NCBI GenBank assembly: GCA_015178975.1
Contig: WHVD01000035.1
Span: 1-64,000, forward strand
Reading direction: 5' to 3'
Length of the DNA stretch: 64,000 bases
From: Hysterangium stoloniferum
Lineage: Eukaryota; Basidiomycota; Agaricomycetes; Hysterangiales; Hysterangiaceae
Shown here: positions 32,796-43,723 of the stretch, in pieces
Layout: each line of letters begins with the position of its first letter
Position numbering within the stretch: position 1 is the stretch's first letter
The notes under the pieces: generated by a model
Told to the model about the DNA's origin: nothing
Seen by the model: only the letters and a program-made list of their open reading frames with translations
The model's database searches: none
Program-made: the position numbers and the translations under genes

Positions 32796-33664
32796 TATGA
32801 CCAGAAATCCCGCCGAACTCTGGGCACTAACTTATATACCCATGCCCTATACGCACCCATTATCAGTTTACCAGAATTCCCACCGGACTCTGTATGTCAG
32901 ACTCATCTACGTTCGTCTTCATTACGTTGTGTTTCAGTCACCAGAATACTCACTGGACTCCATCTCTGTCTATATCCGACCTTGTCCCGCGTGTCAGTCA
33001 CCAGACCCCACTCAGAAAACCCATCACCTCTCTAACAGAGCCCTGTTCCCCTTTTAGTCAAATGACCTGTCACGATTTGGACTCCGCTCCCGCTCCATTT
33101 CCCATTATGGTTTATGATTGTCACTATTCAGACTCCGCTCCGTTCCGTCCCATTCCTAACACCAAATTGGTGTTTACTATTCCCGTGTTATGTTTTGCTC
33201 ATTTTGTTTCATCATTACTGGATTCGGTATGACATTCACTCCACAGTCTATTTAAACTGGCAGATGTTGTACATACAATCCAGTCAGAAAATCAGCTTAG
33301 ATTCCCCCCAGTAATCTAATACATTTTCCACTCTAAACTCCTACTTGAATTACACTGCTCACACTAGTCAGAGCCCACAGGCTCCGGCACATCTATCTCT
33401 CTCACTAATCTTGACTCACGACCCACGACCTCTGACCTACGACCCCTCGACCCACGACCCCTCGACCCACGACCCCTCGACCCACGACCCCTCGACCCAC
33501 GACCCCTCGACCCACGACCCCCACCCAGACTCCCTGGGATTCCTGTCTGCCTGTCTGAAATTGGACAACACGATCTAGCGAGGGTGCAGCCTATAAGCTG
33601 AAGCCAAGTCCTACTGGATATCCCATGGGTTTCTCCAGAGACCCGCCCTGTACATATCCTAACA
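32796..33664 (+). repeat. Gypsy LTR family A (3' LTR of E1)
   Basis: Begins near TATGACCAGAAATCCC, against TGTTACGACCAGAATTCC in E2, and ends CATATCCTAACA. It contains a short tandem array (33441-33521). Confidence 0.85.
33441..33521 (+). repeat. 15-bp tandem array in LTR A
   Basis: About five copies of CTCGACCCACGACCC. The other LTR A copies have one or two diverged units, so this is a local expansion. It creates the spurious frame with repeated THDPS. Confidence 0.9.
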
Positions 33665-33868
33665 TGTATGATCATTGAGTCCTAGCTTCAGACAGGGGTG
33701 GGTACAGTTATCCCAGAAAGTCTGAAAGTACATCGAATGGTCAGAGAGGAGATAGGTTGTATGTAGCTAAGTCAATATGCTGATTGGATTGTGGTTTAAA
33801 AAAGATTAATAGACCATATAGACTAATTTATTATTGTACTACTAATCTGTTGAAACAAAAAGACAAGG
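33665..33868 (-). repeat. Repeat D, part flanking E3
   Basis: Matches 25700-25960 in outline and continues after E3 at 41570. It is the decayed repeat into which E3 inserted. No gene. Confidence 0.45.
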
Positions 33869-34594
33869 TGTTAAGAACTGAAAACTGACTAAATGTCAGT
33901 GGCCGACAGGGACCGATCGGAAGGACTTGGCTTCAGCTATGTGCTGCGCCCTCGCAAATATCCATAGGGTGTCCTTAGATTTCGGGCGGGCGAAGACTAT
34001 TCCTAAAGAGCTCCTTTCGGTGAGATACCGATCGGAACCAAAGGACAAGTTGAGCGTCGGGCCAAGGGGTCGGGGCCAGGAGTGGGCGAGCGCACGCGAA
34101 GGCGGATGGGGGGGATTCTTAGTATGAGACTGTTACAGACATATGAGGGTATTCTGAGTCGATATTCTGATTGCCTAGTAACTACAACTACAGCGGGTTC
34201 ATATACAAGTAACAGGCGTCTAGAAAATACTAATGGGGAGAAGGGTGGAAAACGGCATTAACAATAAGCTTGATTAGAAATGGGAAGTTTATGATTAGTT
34301 CGGAGGCCGATGATAACCGAGAGCGGAATTACGATAGAAGGAAATGGTTCGAGAACTACAAATATAGATAGACATATGTGAAACATAGGATAGGATGGAT
34401 CATGAGAATAAAAGGGATATATCAAAAGTTTAACCAGATAGTACGAGTATTTTTGACTTGGGCGTAAACGGGGTTTGATCGCCGCGAAAGCATACGTCAG
34501 CTTCGGGGGCCGAAGGTCTCCAGTGTGGTAACTTGAATCGTCGATAGGTGGTATTAACCTCGGGGACCAATCGGGTTGCGACACGGTTGTAACA
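33869..34594 (-). repeat. E3 3' LTR (726 bp)
   Basis: Plus strand begins TGTTAAGAACTG and ends GGTTGTAACA. Same length as the 5' LTR, with scattered base differences, many of them C/T or G/A. Confidence 0.95.
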
Positions 34595-34767
34595 GTATCC
34601 CCCCATTTGGCCGAAATCCCAAGGAGGCCGAAATCTAGATCCCGTACGTAAAAACTCGTCAGGTACGGTTTGGTGTGTCAAAACATCATGTGACTCGACA
34701 AAAATTTACATATGAAAATTTGAGGGGTCCTGGCGCTTGAAATTTTGTTTCTCTTCCCTTAACCACC

Positions 34768-35737
34768 ATGACCATAGGCTCGGGGTCGAAACCCTTCCCG
34801 GTTAGGTTAACAGTCACGCCCATGTCGGTCCCGAGTGGTACGGCGAACGCGCAGGAGTGTCGGCGTATACTCGAGCAGAAGAAAAAGGCACATGAAGAGG
34901 AGGAGCGGAAGGAGAAGGAGGAGTTGGCGGCCATCGAGGCCGAGGAGAAGAAACAGGCAGCGGAAGAGGCCGCGCGCAAGCACTGGGAAGCAGTGCTTGC
35001 AAAGAACAAGCAACAGGAGGCTGATCGGGCGCGGGAGGCGACAAAAAAGAAGCGGGAGGGAAAGGTAAGTCGCTCCGGTATCTTTTGCAAATCTTACTGA
35101 CATATATTTGTTAGCGCAAGGCTGCGACGCCTTCGGAGTTGGATGAGGGAGAGGAGGACGAGGAGGATGCACCGGGGCCGTCGAGCCCCAAGGTGGGTTC
35201 GGTTTCCCTAAATAAAAACTTCCCTAAATAATTTTCCTATAGAAACAAAAGCAGGCCCCCAAGGCGGGGCCTGAAAACGACCCTAAGTGCAATCGGTGCA
35301 CGAAATGGGGTGGAACCTGTCATCCCCAGGCCAATGGTTGGGGCCGCACTTGTCAAGAGTGAGCCGATCAGAAGCTTGGGTGTGTCTTCCCGGGGGCCGA
35401 TGGTTCATTCCAGGAGTGACAGGCCGATGCTCTAGAAGAGCAAAACCACCTTATGCGGGCGTACTTCTCGGAGATGAGTCGGTTCTGATACGAGACATTG
35501 CGACAACAAGGGCTCATAACCGAGCAATTGCAACTCTTGGGCGTCGGGCTAGAGAAACAGACCAGTGTTATCGAGTCTCTCAGTGGTCAACTTGAACAGT
35601 ATTTGGAAGTCTCGAGTTGCGATGGGCATGAGATTGGGGTGTCGGAGAAGGTCGGTGAAGCGGTATCGGTGGCTGTCGGTGCGGGGGAGGGTTCGGAGGC
35701 CGGAGAGGAGGGTGAAGTTGTAGAGGAAGAAACTTAG
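34768..35737 (+). pseudogene. E3 opposite-strand gene: coiled coil plus Zn2Cys6-type cluster, 3 exons
   Basis: Exons 34768-35064, 35115-35192 and 35243-35737, separated by two GT-AG introns of exactly 50 nt, both in phase 0. Exon 1 encodes a Lys/Glu/Ala-rich helix of about 65 residues (RILEQKKKAHEEEERKEKEE onward), likely coiled coil. Exon 2 is acidic (ELDEGEEDEEDAPGPSSPK). Exon 3 opens with C-x2-C-x6-C-x10-C-x2-[stop]-x6-C (35288-35383), a fungal Zn(II)2Cys6-like spacing in which TGA 35360-35362 replaces the fifth Cys. A heptad-like helix (LRQQGLITEQLQLLGVGLEK) and acidic tail follow. Two more TGA codons lie in exon 3. The gene converges on pol, whose stop is 104 bp away. The intact ancestor may have been a DNA-binding regulator; that is inference. 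Confidence 0.8.
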
Positions 35738-35840
35738 ATAATAGATATATCATTTTCTCTTTTTTTTTTAAAAAACAAACAAATCATAGCGTGAAAACAT
35801 AAGACATAGTCGGGAAAAGATCGGATACCGCGTGATAGAC

Positions 35841-38800
35841 TTATAAGGAATTGAGAGGACCGGGTTTATTCGGATAAGCTTGGTGAAACCCTAAAACGAT
35901 TTCCAAGGCATTACCGAGCTCGGTAGCTAGGATCCATGAAGTTTCTTCATCTGTACCTTCATAGCCAGCCCATTTGACCAAATAAAGTAGTTTGCATGAG
36001 CGTCGGCGATTGTCAATTTTTGAGTCTAGGATCTCTGATATCTCGAATTCGAGTTCCCCATCAATAATCACGGGTGGAGGTGGTGGTTGTATGTGATCCG
36101 GTATACTGTTAGGAACACAAGGTTCTAACATAGATACATGAAATACCGGGTGCACTGCACGCATGTTGTCAGGGAGCCAAAGTGTCCATGAAAGTGTGCC
36201 GGCTTGTGCTATAACTTCAAAAGGACCTAAATATTTTTCAGAGAGCTTCTTAGAGGGTCTAGTAGTTTGGAAAAACTCGGCTTTAATGAATACTCGGTCT
36301 CCAATCTTAAAGTCAGGAGGCGGAAGTTGGTTCTTATCCGCAGACCGTTGGTATCGTTCTTGAGCCATTGCAATAGTTTTACGAAGTTCTTGATGTAGCT
36401 CGTCAAGGTTTATAACAAAGTCTTGAGCACGGGCGGATGCGAGATCGTGTTCCAGGTGGATTGCGATGTTGGGGTTGTAGCCTTTATTTGCGAAGAAAGG
36501 TGAAATGCCAGTAGTGGCATTTGGTGCGTTGTTATATGCGAATTCGGCTAGCGGTAGTAGTGATTTCCAATTGTCTTGTTGATAGTTGCAATAGACACGG
36601 ATGTATTATTCCAAGGTTTGATTCATGTGTTCAGTTTGGCCATCACCTTCCGGGTGATAGCCGGAAGTGAAGTGTAGCTTCATGTCTAGTGCTTTCCCGA
36701 GTGACCTAAAGAAGTGAGAGACAAACTCGGATCTGCGATCGGATGTGACATGCGACGGAACACCATGTTTGGAAAATACATGGGTGACGAATAATTCAGC
36801 TAACTGTACAGATGTTATTGTGTCATATGTTGGAATGAAAATACTTTGCTTGGAGAGCCGATCCACGACAACTAGGATTGCTGTGTGACCTTTGGATGCC
36901 GGTAGGTGCTCGATGAAATCCATTGAAATCGAGTTCCAAGGTTTTTCCAGTATCGGTAATTGTTTGAGTAGGCCATATGGTTTGTGTTGCTGTGATTTAG
37001 AGCGTAAACACGTAGTACAAGATTTACAATAGTGCTTGACAAAATCTCGGATGCCGGGCCATGTATATTCTCTTCTAATGAGTGAGAGGGTCTTATTGAG
37101 GCCGAAACATCCCGAGATTGGGTGGTCGTGTTTATGTTGTAGGATTCGCAGCCGAAGGGTGTCGGAGTCCGGTACATAAATGCGATTGTCAAGTCTAATG
37201 AAACCTTGTGAGTCTAATGACCATCGGGGTTGATCGGGGTCGGACGGGTTATTGAGGTGTGCTTTGGTGACTGGGTCTAATGGAATTGCCAATAGAATGT
37301 CTTGATGTAATTTTTCGGTATCCATAAGGATAACACTTCGCAAGACTGGATGAATGAGGTAAGTGGCTCGGATAGACGCAGATAATTGTTCCGATGAAAA
37401 CATAGGCTTGAAATTATGCGGATTAACTGTGGCGTAGTCGCTACTCCCCTCTTTAGGATAGACGTCCCATCGTCTAGTCATAGCGTCGGGTTTTCCACCA
37501 AGGTGGCTGGGACGGAACCGAATTACCATGTTGAAAGCAGAGAGGTATTCGGACCATCGAGCTTGTCGACGGGTGAGAAGTTTTGTGGTTGAAAAGTAAA
37601 CTAAATTTTTGTGGTCCCAAGCCTTCCAAATAATGTCGCCATGTCTTGAAAGCTTCAAATATTGCGAGTAGTTCCTTATCGTGAATGTCATAGTTGAGTT
37701 CGGGTGCTGAGAATGTGCGAGACAGAAAAGCTACTGGGTGTACTTCACCATTGGTGTCCAGAATGGACAATATCGCGGCAAGTGCATAGTCTGAAGCATC
37801 AGTTTCCACGATGAGTTGAACGTCTGGTTTCCAGTGCGACAAAATAGGGGCAGATGTAAACACACTTTTCAATTCCTGGAATGCCGATCAGCATTCTTCG
37901 GAGAAAATCCATGGGGCGTCTTTGCGAGTAAGACGAGTGAGCAGAACGGTAATTTTTGAGTAGTTGTGAATGAAACGACAATAAAAATTGGCAAAGCCTA
38001 AAAAGGATTGAATATCCTTAACCTTTTGGGGTTCCAGCCAATCTTGAATGACTTGAATCTTAGAGTTGTCCATGCGGAGACCGTCAGGTCCCATCATAAA
38101 ACCTAAATATTCAACTGTGTCGACATCAAAAGAACATTTTTTACCATTCGCAAAAAGACCATGTTTTTGGAGTCTTCAGAGAACTTCACGAATGTGTTCG
38201 TCATGAAGTGTAGGATCTTCGGAGAATAAGAGGATGTCGTCTAAGTACACAATGACAAAAATGTCGAGGAGGTCGGAAAAGACGTCGTTGATAAAACGTT
38301 GAAAGATCGATGGAGCGTTGGTGAGGCCGAAAGGCATTACTAACCATTCAAAAGAACCATAGCGAGTGCGAAAAGCCATTTTCCATTCTTCGCCTTCGGT
38401 GATCCGAACCAAATGATAGGCATGCTTGAGATCTATCTTTGTATAGATTCGGGCCTTCCGAGGGGCATCAAGTAAATCGGAAATTAGTGGTAATGGGTAC
38501 TTGTCTTTTCGGGTGATCACATTTAGTCCTCGAAAGTCAATGCAAAGTCGAAGGGAACTGTCTTTTTTCCGAATGAATAGGACAGGGGCTCCATAAGGAG
38601 ACTTTGACGGTTGGATGAAACCTATAGCCAAATGTTCGTCCAAGAAATCTTGGATAGCCGATAATTCGGACTGCGAGAGAGGATAAACTGGGCCTAGGGG
38701 CAGATGTGAACCATCTTCAATATCAATTTTCAAATCGTAAGGCCTGTGAGGGGCGAGTTGATCTGCTTTTTGTTTACTGAAGACATCTGCAAATTCATGG

Positions 38801-39503
38801 TATTTTTGGGAACACCTTCCAAATCTGCGATCAGTTTGGCCACTGGGGATGCAAAGCGACCGGTGACTTCGTCAACTTTAAGATTGACTGTAAATGCTCG
38901 GGAGCCATCCAACTTGATGGCTCTCATAAAAGCTGCGGCATTTATTAGAGAGACAGGCGGCGGAGAGCTCGGATTTGCCACGGGGGCCGGAGGTGCTGTA
39001 GAGGCCATATTTGCCAAAACAGGCGGAAATGGACCAGTCATATCGGGTGCCGACAGGGTTCGGAAATGGATATTGCCCAATACCCAATCAATCAACAGAT
39101 TGTAGCGGGTGAGCCAGTTATGTCCTAGAACCACGGAGCAACTCGGGTCCAACTGTGTTACGAAAAACGTAACTGTCTGAAAGGTTCCACACGGGAACCG
39201 AAGTCGGAGTTCGCAGGCTTGCAAGATTACTGAGTTTGAGGTACCATCAAAGAGTCGGAGCGGAATCGGATCTATTGCATAGTTTTTAACTGATTTTTTC
39301 GGGAAAAACTTGTATCTATAAAACAATGGGTTGAACCTGAATCTATGAGAGCTCGAAAAGTGAGGTTTCCGAGAGGTTCCGAAGTAAGATTTATGAACAA
39401 AGAATTAGGATCATACAAGGCGGATGCGTTAAGGTGACAATTTTCCGGTGTGCGAGGAGATTCAACGCAACTCTCCAAATGCACGGAATCCAGAGAGTTG
39501 CTT
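35841..39503 (-). pseudogene. E3 Pol: protease, RT, RNase H, integrase, chromodomain (broken)
   Basis: Reading from about 39500 downward: protease (ALIDSGSTHCFID), linker, RT ([24 protein letters not shown] at 38248-38237), RNase H ([36 protein letters not shown]), integrase (SCTTCLRSK, SISMDFIEHLPASK, DRRSEFVSHFF, GYHPEGDGQTEH), GPF/Y region and chromodomain (LLYLVKWAGYEGTDEETSWI) ending at 35841. Frameshifts lie near 39330-39270, near 38733 and near 37640, where about eight residues are also missing. In-frame stops are TGA at 38176-38178 and about 37888, and TAA at 36606-36608. The gag frame also has one TGA. Compared with E2, the stops stand at Arg or Gln positions. Confidence 0.92.
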
Positions 39504-40800
39504 AATCTTTTTTCGACTCGGAAGCCGGTTTGGCCAGTGGTGAGGCCGTGGCCATATTGGCTGATCGGGCTTTTGAGGCTTTTGGGCATGCAGCGACTCG
39601 GTGTCCGGGATCTGCGCACAACAAACAAAGGTTGTTGTCCATTCGGCGTTGCTTTTCCTGTGGTAGGAGCTTGCCATCGGAGCCGAGTTTGCCAGTTAAG
39701 TCGGGTTTGTCTTTGTCTTGAGACTTATTCGACTGTTTTCCCTTGCCTTTTTTGTCGTTAGCCCCTTTGTTTTTGGACTTTTTATCGGAGTTCGAGTTGC
39801 CACTGTTGTTGGTGTTTTGATTACCAGACTTGTTGGCATTCTTATTGTCCGACGATTTCTTGTCCAAAGGGTTTTTGCGACTAATTTCCGAACGTCATTC
39901 CCAGTATCGGGCATCTGCATTTTGGGCTTTCAGGTGCATGAGAGGGAGGGTCTTCGGCTTGCCGGTCTCCCCTTTGGAAACTTCATCTTTGAGGCGAGAC
40001 GGAAGGCCGGAGTAAAACTGGTAATGGAGGGCCGAATCGCCCCAGTCACAACATGCGGCAAGGTTGTTGAACTGGACGATGTAATCGGTGATGCACTGAG
40101 TGTCTTTCATTTTGAGATTAGAAAGCGCAGTTTCGGCATCACCGGTCTGGTCGTAGGGACCAAAGTTGGTTTCGAGTTCCTCGACAAAGGCATCCCAATC
40201 GTGAAGCCAATCAGGGTCTTCGGAGGTGAGGCCAGAGAATGCGGGTTCAAACCAGGCTGCTACGGAATCCTTAAGGTATGAGAGTGCAAAGTTTACCTTT
40301 CGGTCATCCGTTGCAAATGCAGCCGGGCGGTCCCGAAAGTTGAATCGACATTGCATAAGAAATGTCGGCAATTTCTTCGGGTTTGAGCCAGTGAATGGCT
40401 CGGGCTTGTTGACTCGGGTTTGTCCAGGTTCCTTTTCCTTGATATTGCTTCTAAGGAATTTGTTAAGGGATCCTAGAGTACCTGAAAACAATTCCCATGT
40501 CTCTTCAGGGTCGAGAGCCGGTTTCTTTTTTGCGGACTTCTTGGAACTACTAGCCTGAGGTTGGTCGCCATCCTCGGGTTTGTGTTCCAAAACTGGTTGA
40601 TTGTTAATCTCTTCAGTTGCTTCGGGTTCGGTTGCTTCAGTTACTTCTTCAGCATCGCCGGTAATCTCCACAAAGCGAGATTCTTCGGAGGTTTCTGGTA
40701 GCGGGGTTCTCTGAGTAGCTCGGGCTGTATACAGGAAAGGAGACTTGAGAGTGGAAGATTCTGCTTCGCCGCTTGGCTTGGCATTTTTTCTCGGAGGCAT
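39502..40800 (-). pseudogene. E3 Gag (one internal stop)
   Basis: Starts MPPRKNAKPSGEAESS at 40800, 38 bp inside the 5' LTR. It has a capsid-like region (FTGSNPKKLPTFLMQCRFNF ... DWDAFVEELETNFGPYD), then YWE and a TGA at 39895-39897, where E1 has an Arg codon. The same frame resumes with a Lys/Asn/Ser-rich spacer and a CCHC knuckle CLLCADPGHRVAACP, ending at 39502. About 431 codons in all, the same as E1 Gag. The lack of other damage suggests recent loss. Confidence 0.9.
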
Positions 40801-40838
40801 GATTAAACAGAAAATGTGAGTGTGAAATCAGAATATAC

Positions 40839-41564
40839 TGTTAAGAACTGAAAACTGACTAAATGTCGGTGGCCGACAGGGACCAATCAGAAGGACTTGG
40901 CTTCAGCTTATGTGCTGCGCCCTTGCAAATATCCGTAGGGTGTCCTTAGATTTCAGGTGGGCGAAGACTAATCCTAAAGAGCTCCTTTCAGTGAGATACC
41001 GATCGGAACCGAAGGACAAGTTGAGCGTCGGGCCAAGGGGTCAGGGCCGGGAGTGGGCAAGCACATGCGAAGGTGGATGGGGGGATTCTTAGTATGAGAC
41101 TGTTACAGACGTATGAGGGTATTCTGAGTCGATATTCTGATTGCCTAGTAACTACAACTACAGCGGGTTCATATACAAGTAACAGGCGTCTAGAAAATAC
41201 TAATGGGGAGAAGGGTGGAAAATGGCATTAACAATAAGCTTGATTAGAAACGGGAAGTTTATGAGGAGTTCGGAGGCCGATGATAACCGAGAGCAGAATT
41301 ACGATAAAAGGAAATGGTTCGAGAACTACAAATATAGATAGACATATGTGAAACATAGGATAGGATGGATCATGAGAATAAAAGGGACGTATCAAAAGTT
41401 TAACCAGATAGTACGAGTATTTTTGACATGGGCGTAAACGGGGTTTGATCGCCGTGAAAGCATACGTCAGCTTCGGGGGCCGAAGGTCTCTGGTGTGGTA
41501 ACTTGAATCGTCGATAGGTGGTATTAACGTCGGGGACCGATCGGGTTGCGACATGGTCGTAACA
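40839..41564 (-). repeat. E3 5' LTR (726 bp)
   Basis: Plus strand begins TGTTAAGAACTG and ends GGTCGTAACA. It lies 38 bp upstream of the gag start on the minus strand. Confidence 0.95.
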
Positions 41565-41569
41565 CAAGG

Positions 41570-42748
41570 TATGTGAACAAGAAAATAATAGGATTAACCA
41601 TTCTGGAGTATATGGGTCAAGTTGATATGGGAACAGGTACCAAAACACAATATCAAGTGAATATATGTATGTCAAAACATAATCAGGAACAAACTGGGTC
41701 ACAGATTAATAGGTTTCTAGAGAATATGGGAAGTCCATATGAGGTCCAGGTCAGAAGCCACCCTTATAGCAAGAAAGGGCTATTACTGGGAGGATCTGGG
41801 GCCCAGGTCCTAACAACACAATACAATGAGACTAAGATGGGGAAAAAACAAGAACAATAAGCCCCAATGAGAATGGATATTGGATACTAAGAAGTCAGCT
41901 GAGATATATTGATTGGGTACAATATTATAGCTGAGAATATGGTCAGCATGGTTCTAACAATATTCATTTTCTTAGGTGGTGTTTTTTTTTTTCTGTATTA
42001 TTATAGCTTTCTCTTTGGTTGTGTCATGTAACAGGTAAATTGGATATCAATTACTCAAGCCATCAATTAAACTGTCATGCTACAGTCCATTTTGCCACCC
42101 TCAATACAATCTGGGTTCAATTAGTCTACCTTTCATTCTCTAATCCTACAGAGACAATTGCTATGATGCATGTATTCGACATACAAACATTACTGCTTGA
42201 CCCCTATTGACCTTACTAGCTTTCTAAACTATTGATGTTTGATACATGTAGTTAGGATAGCTATTTGTGAATGAACAGTCAATACTCAAGGTGTATATCT
42301 TTTCGTAGCTAAATTAGTTTAAGACAATTGTAACTGTGTATGCACAGTTATGCACAGCAACACTATATTCTGATCATGTGTAGTTATTGCATAGCAACTA
42401 TGATTTTATACACAGTAATGTGCAGTTGTGCAGCATCATTTTATGTATATAAACAGCAGAGCTGAATTATGAAATATAAGCCTTTTGAACCATCTTAAAC
42501 TACACAGTATCATTCCATTTGCATTCATGCATCTTATTACACATATTCCAGGTTTACAGGATCTTATGTTTCTCAGGTTAATTCTCCTTGTCATTAATGT
42601 GACTTTCCTTAGTTACACAATCCAAATAAAAGCTATTCATTCCCTTTCCAATATTCTATTCTACCTTTAAAACTCACAAATAAGTACCCTAAATTAATAG
42701 ACTACTGACACACTCAGCCCATTCATATATCATAGTTGTTGCCTTTAA
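41570..42748. other. Repeat D remainder and AT-rich spacer
   Basis: The first 300 bp or so continue repeat D (41546-41860 is an open frame without motif). The rest, to the solo LTR at 42749, is AT-rich with no supported gene. Confidence 0.4.
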
Positions 42749-43307
42749 TGTTAAGTGCTGTGTCGGAAACTTATTCTAGAACTATCGGAAAGTCACCGGG
42801 AAGTCGGAACCTATCAGATAGGGTCAGGACATTGGCTTCAGCTTATGTGCTGCGCCTCTATGCAAACGCTCAAAGTCCTTAATTTCAGAGGTGAGACTTA
42901 CGATGGAAGATACAGATATTCAGAGTTCCAAAGAGTTCCGAATATCGAGCGTACAGAAAGACAGAAGAGGGAATAAGAAACTAAGTCGATATCAGATCTA
43001 AAGTAAAGTACAACTGCGCGGAAACTAATATAAGTCTTCTCGTTATTGTACTACAAACTAAGACCATAATAAGATGGAAATAGGAGTATTTCTAAAATGG
43101 AAATACAATAAGACATATTGGGGAGACAATATTCTGAAACGGGAATATAATAGACAAATGAGTGAATACTTGTCAATGGACAAATTACCAAATGTGGAAG
43201 AATGCAGAACAAGGGAAGAATGTGGAAGATACGGTAACTATGATGTTCCGTAGTCAGAGATCGGAAGTCGGATATTGAAACATCCAGGAACGGGTCGTAA
43301 CATTTAA
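42744..43307 (-). repeat. Solo LTR, gypsy family C, TSD TTTAA
   Basis: LTR 42749-43302 (554 bp); plus strand begins TGTTAAGTGCTGTGTCGG and ends GGGTCGTAACA. Exact target duplication TTTAA at 42744-42748 and 43303-43307. On the minus strand it begins TGTTACGACCC, like the LTR starts of families A and B, so it belongs to the same gypsy group. Confidence 0.93.
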
Positions 43308-43718
43308 GTTGCTGCTAAGTACTTAAGGATTCTCAACAAAAGCAATACATCACAGGTTGGGGTGGGGGTGGATCAAGTCTATCAAGTGAGAACTGTGCAT
43401 CCATAGCCCTAGTTTGTTGTAGTTTAGTATCTGTTAGGTATTGTTTTCAGACCTCCTACATGTGATCTCCATTGTAACTCACTTGTGACTTGCTCCCCAA
43501 GTTGACCACATATTGTGCATCAGTGTCTTGTCTTCACCTCATGTATTACTTTTCACCAACCATCTTTACTTCTTGGATATCCATTTTTACACCTTTCCTT
43601 ATTTCCAGTTCAGGTATCAGTTCCCTTTGTTCCTTTCATGATTCCTTTTGCTCCATCTATGATTCTTTATTCCACTTGTGACTTGTTTGCTCTAGTTTAG
43701 TATTTCATTTTGCTCTTT
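43308..43718. other. Unannotated spacer
   Basis: Pyrimidine-rich from 43450 on. Two overlapping short open frames (43490-43700) lack motifs. Nothing supported. Confidence 0.4.
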
Positions 43719-43723
43719 ATTAG

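Larger units (their letters stand above)
28434..33664 (+). mobile_element. Gypsy element E1 (chromodomain family A), rearranged and incomplete
   Basis: From left to right: an inverted protease piece, a gag leader and intact gag, a junction where protease, RT and RNase H are missing, integrase with chromodomain, the 3' exon of an opposite-strand gene, a Tc1/mariner 3' fragment, and the family A 3' LTR. There is no 5' LTR. The gag leader (TCTGACTAAGACTCGCAG) matches that of E2. Confidence 0.85.
33864..41569 (-). mobile_element. Gypsy element E3 (family B), full length 7,696 bp, TSD CAAGG
   Basis: Element 33869-41564 on the minus strand, with both LTRs 726 bp long and exact target duplications CAAGG at 33864-33868 and 41565-41569. 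In its own orientation: 5' LTR, 38-bp leader, gag, protease, RT, RNase H, integrase, chromodomain, then an opposite-strand gene, a polypurine tract (AAATGGGGGGATAC) and the 3' LTR. The leader shows no standard tRNA primer site; self-priming as in Tf1/sushi elements is possible but not shown. The coding frames carry stops and frameshifts. Confidence 0.95.

Noticed and set aside
34807..35172. Minus-strand open frames rich in Leu, Pro and Ser opposite the E3 passenger gene
   Set aside because: Low-complexity shadows of the Glu/Lys-rich plus-strand exon. The plus strand has matching introns and homology with E2.
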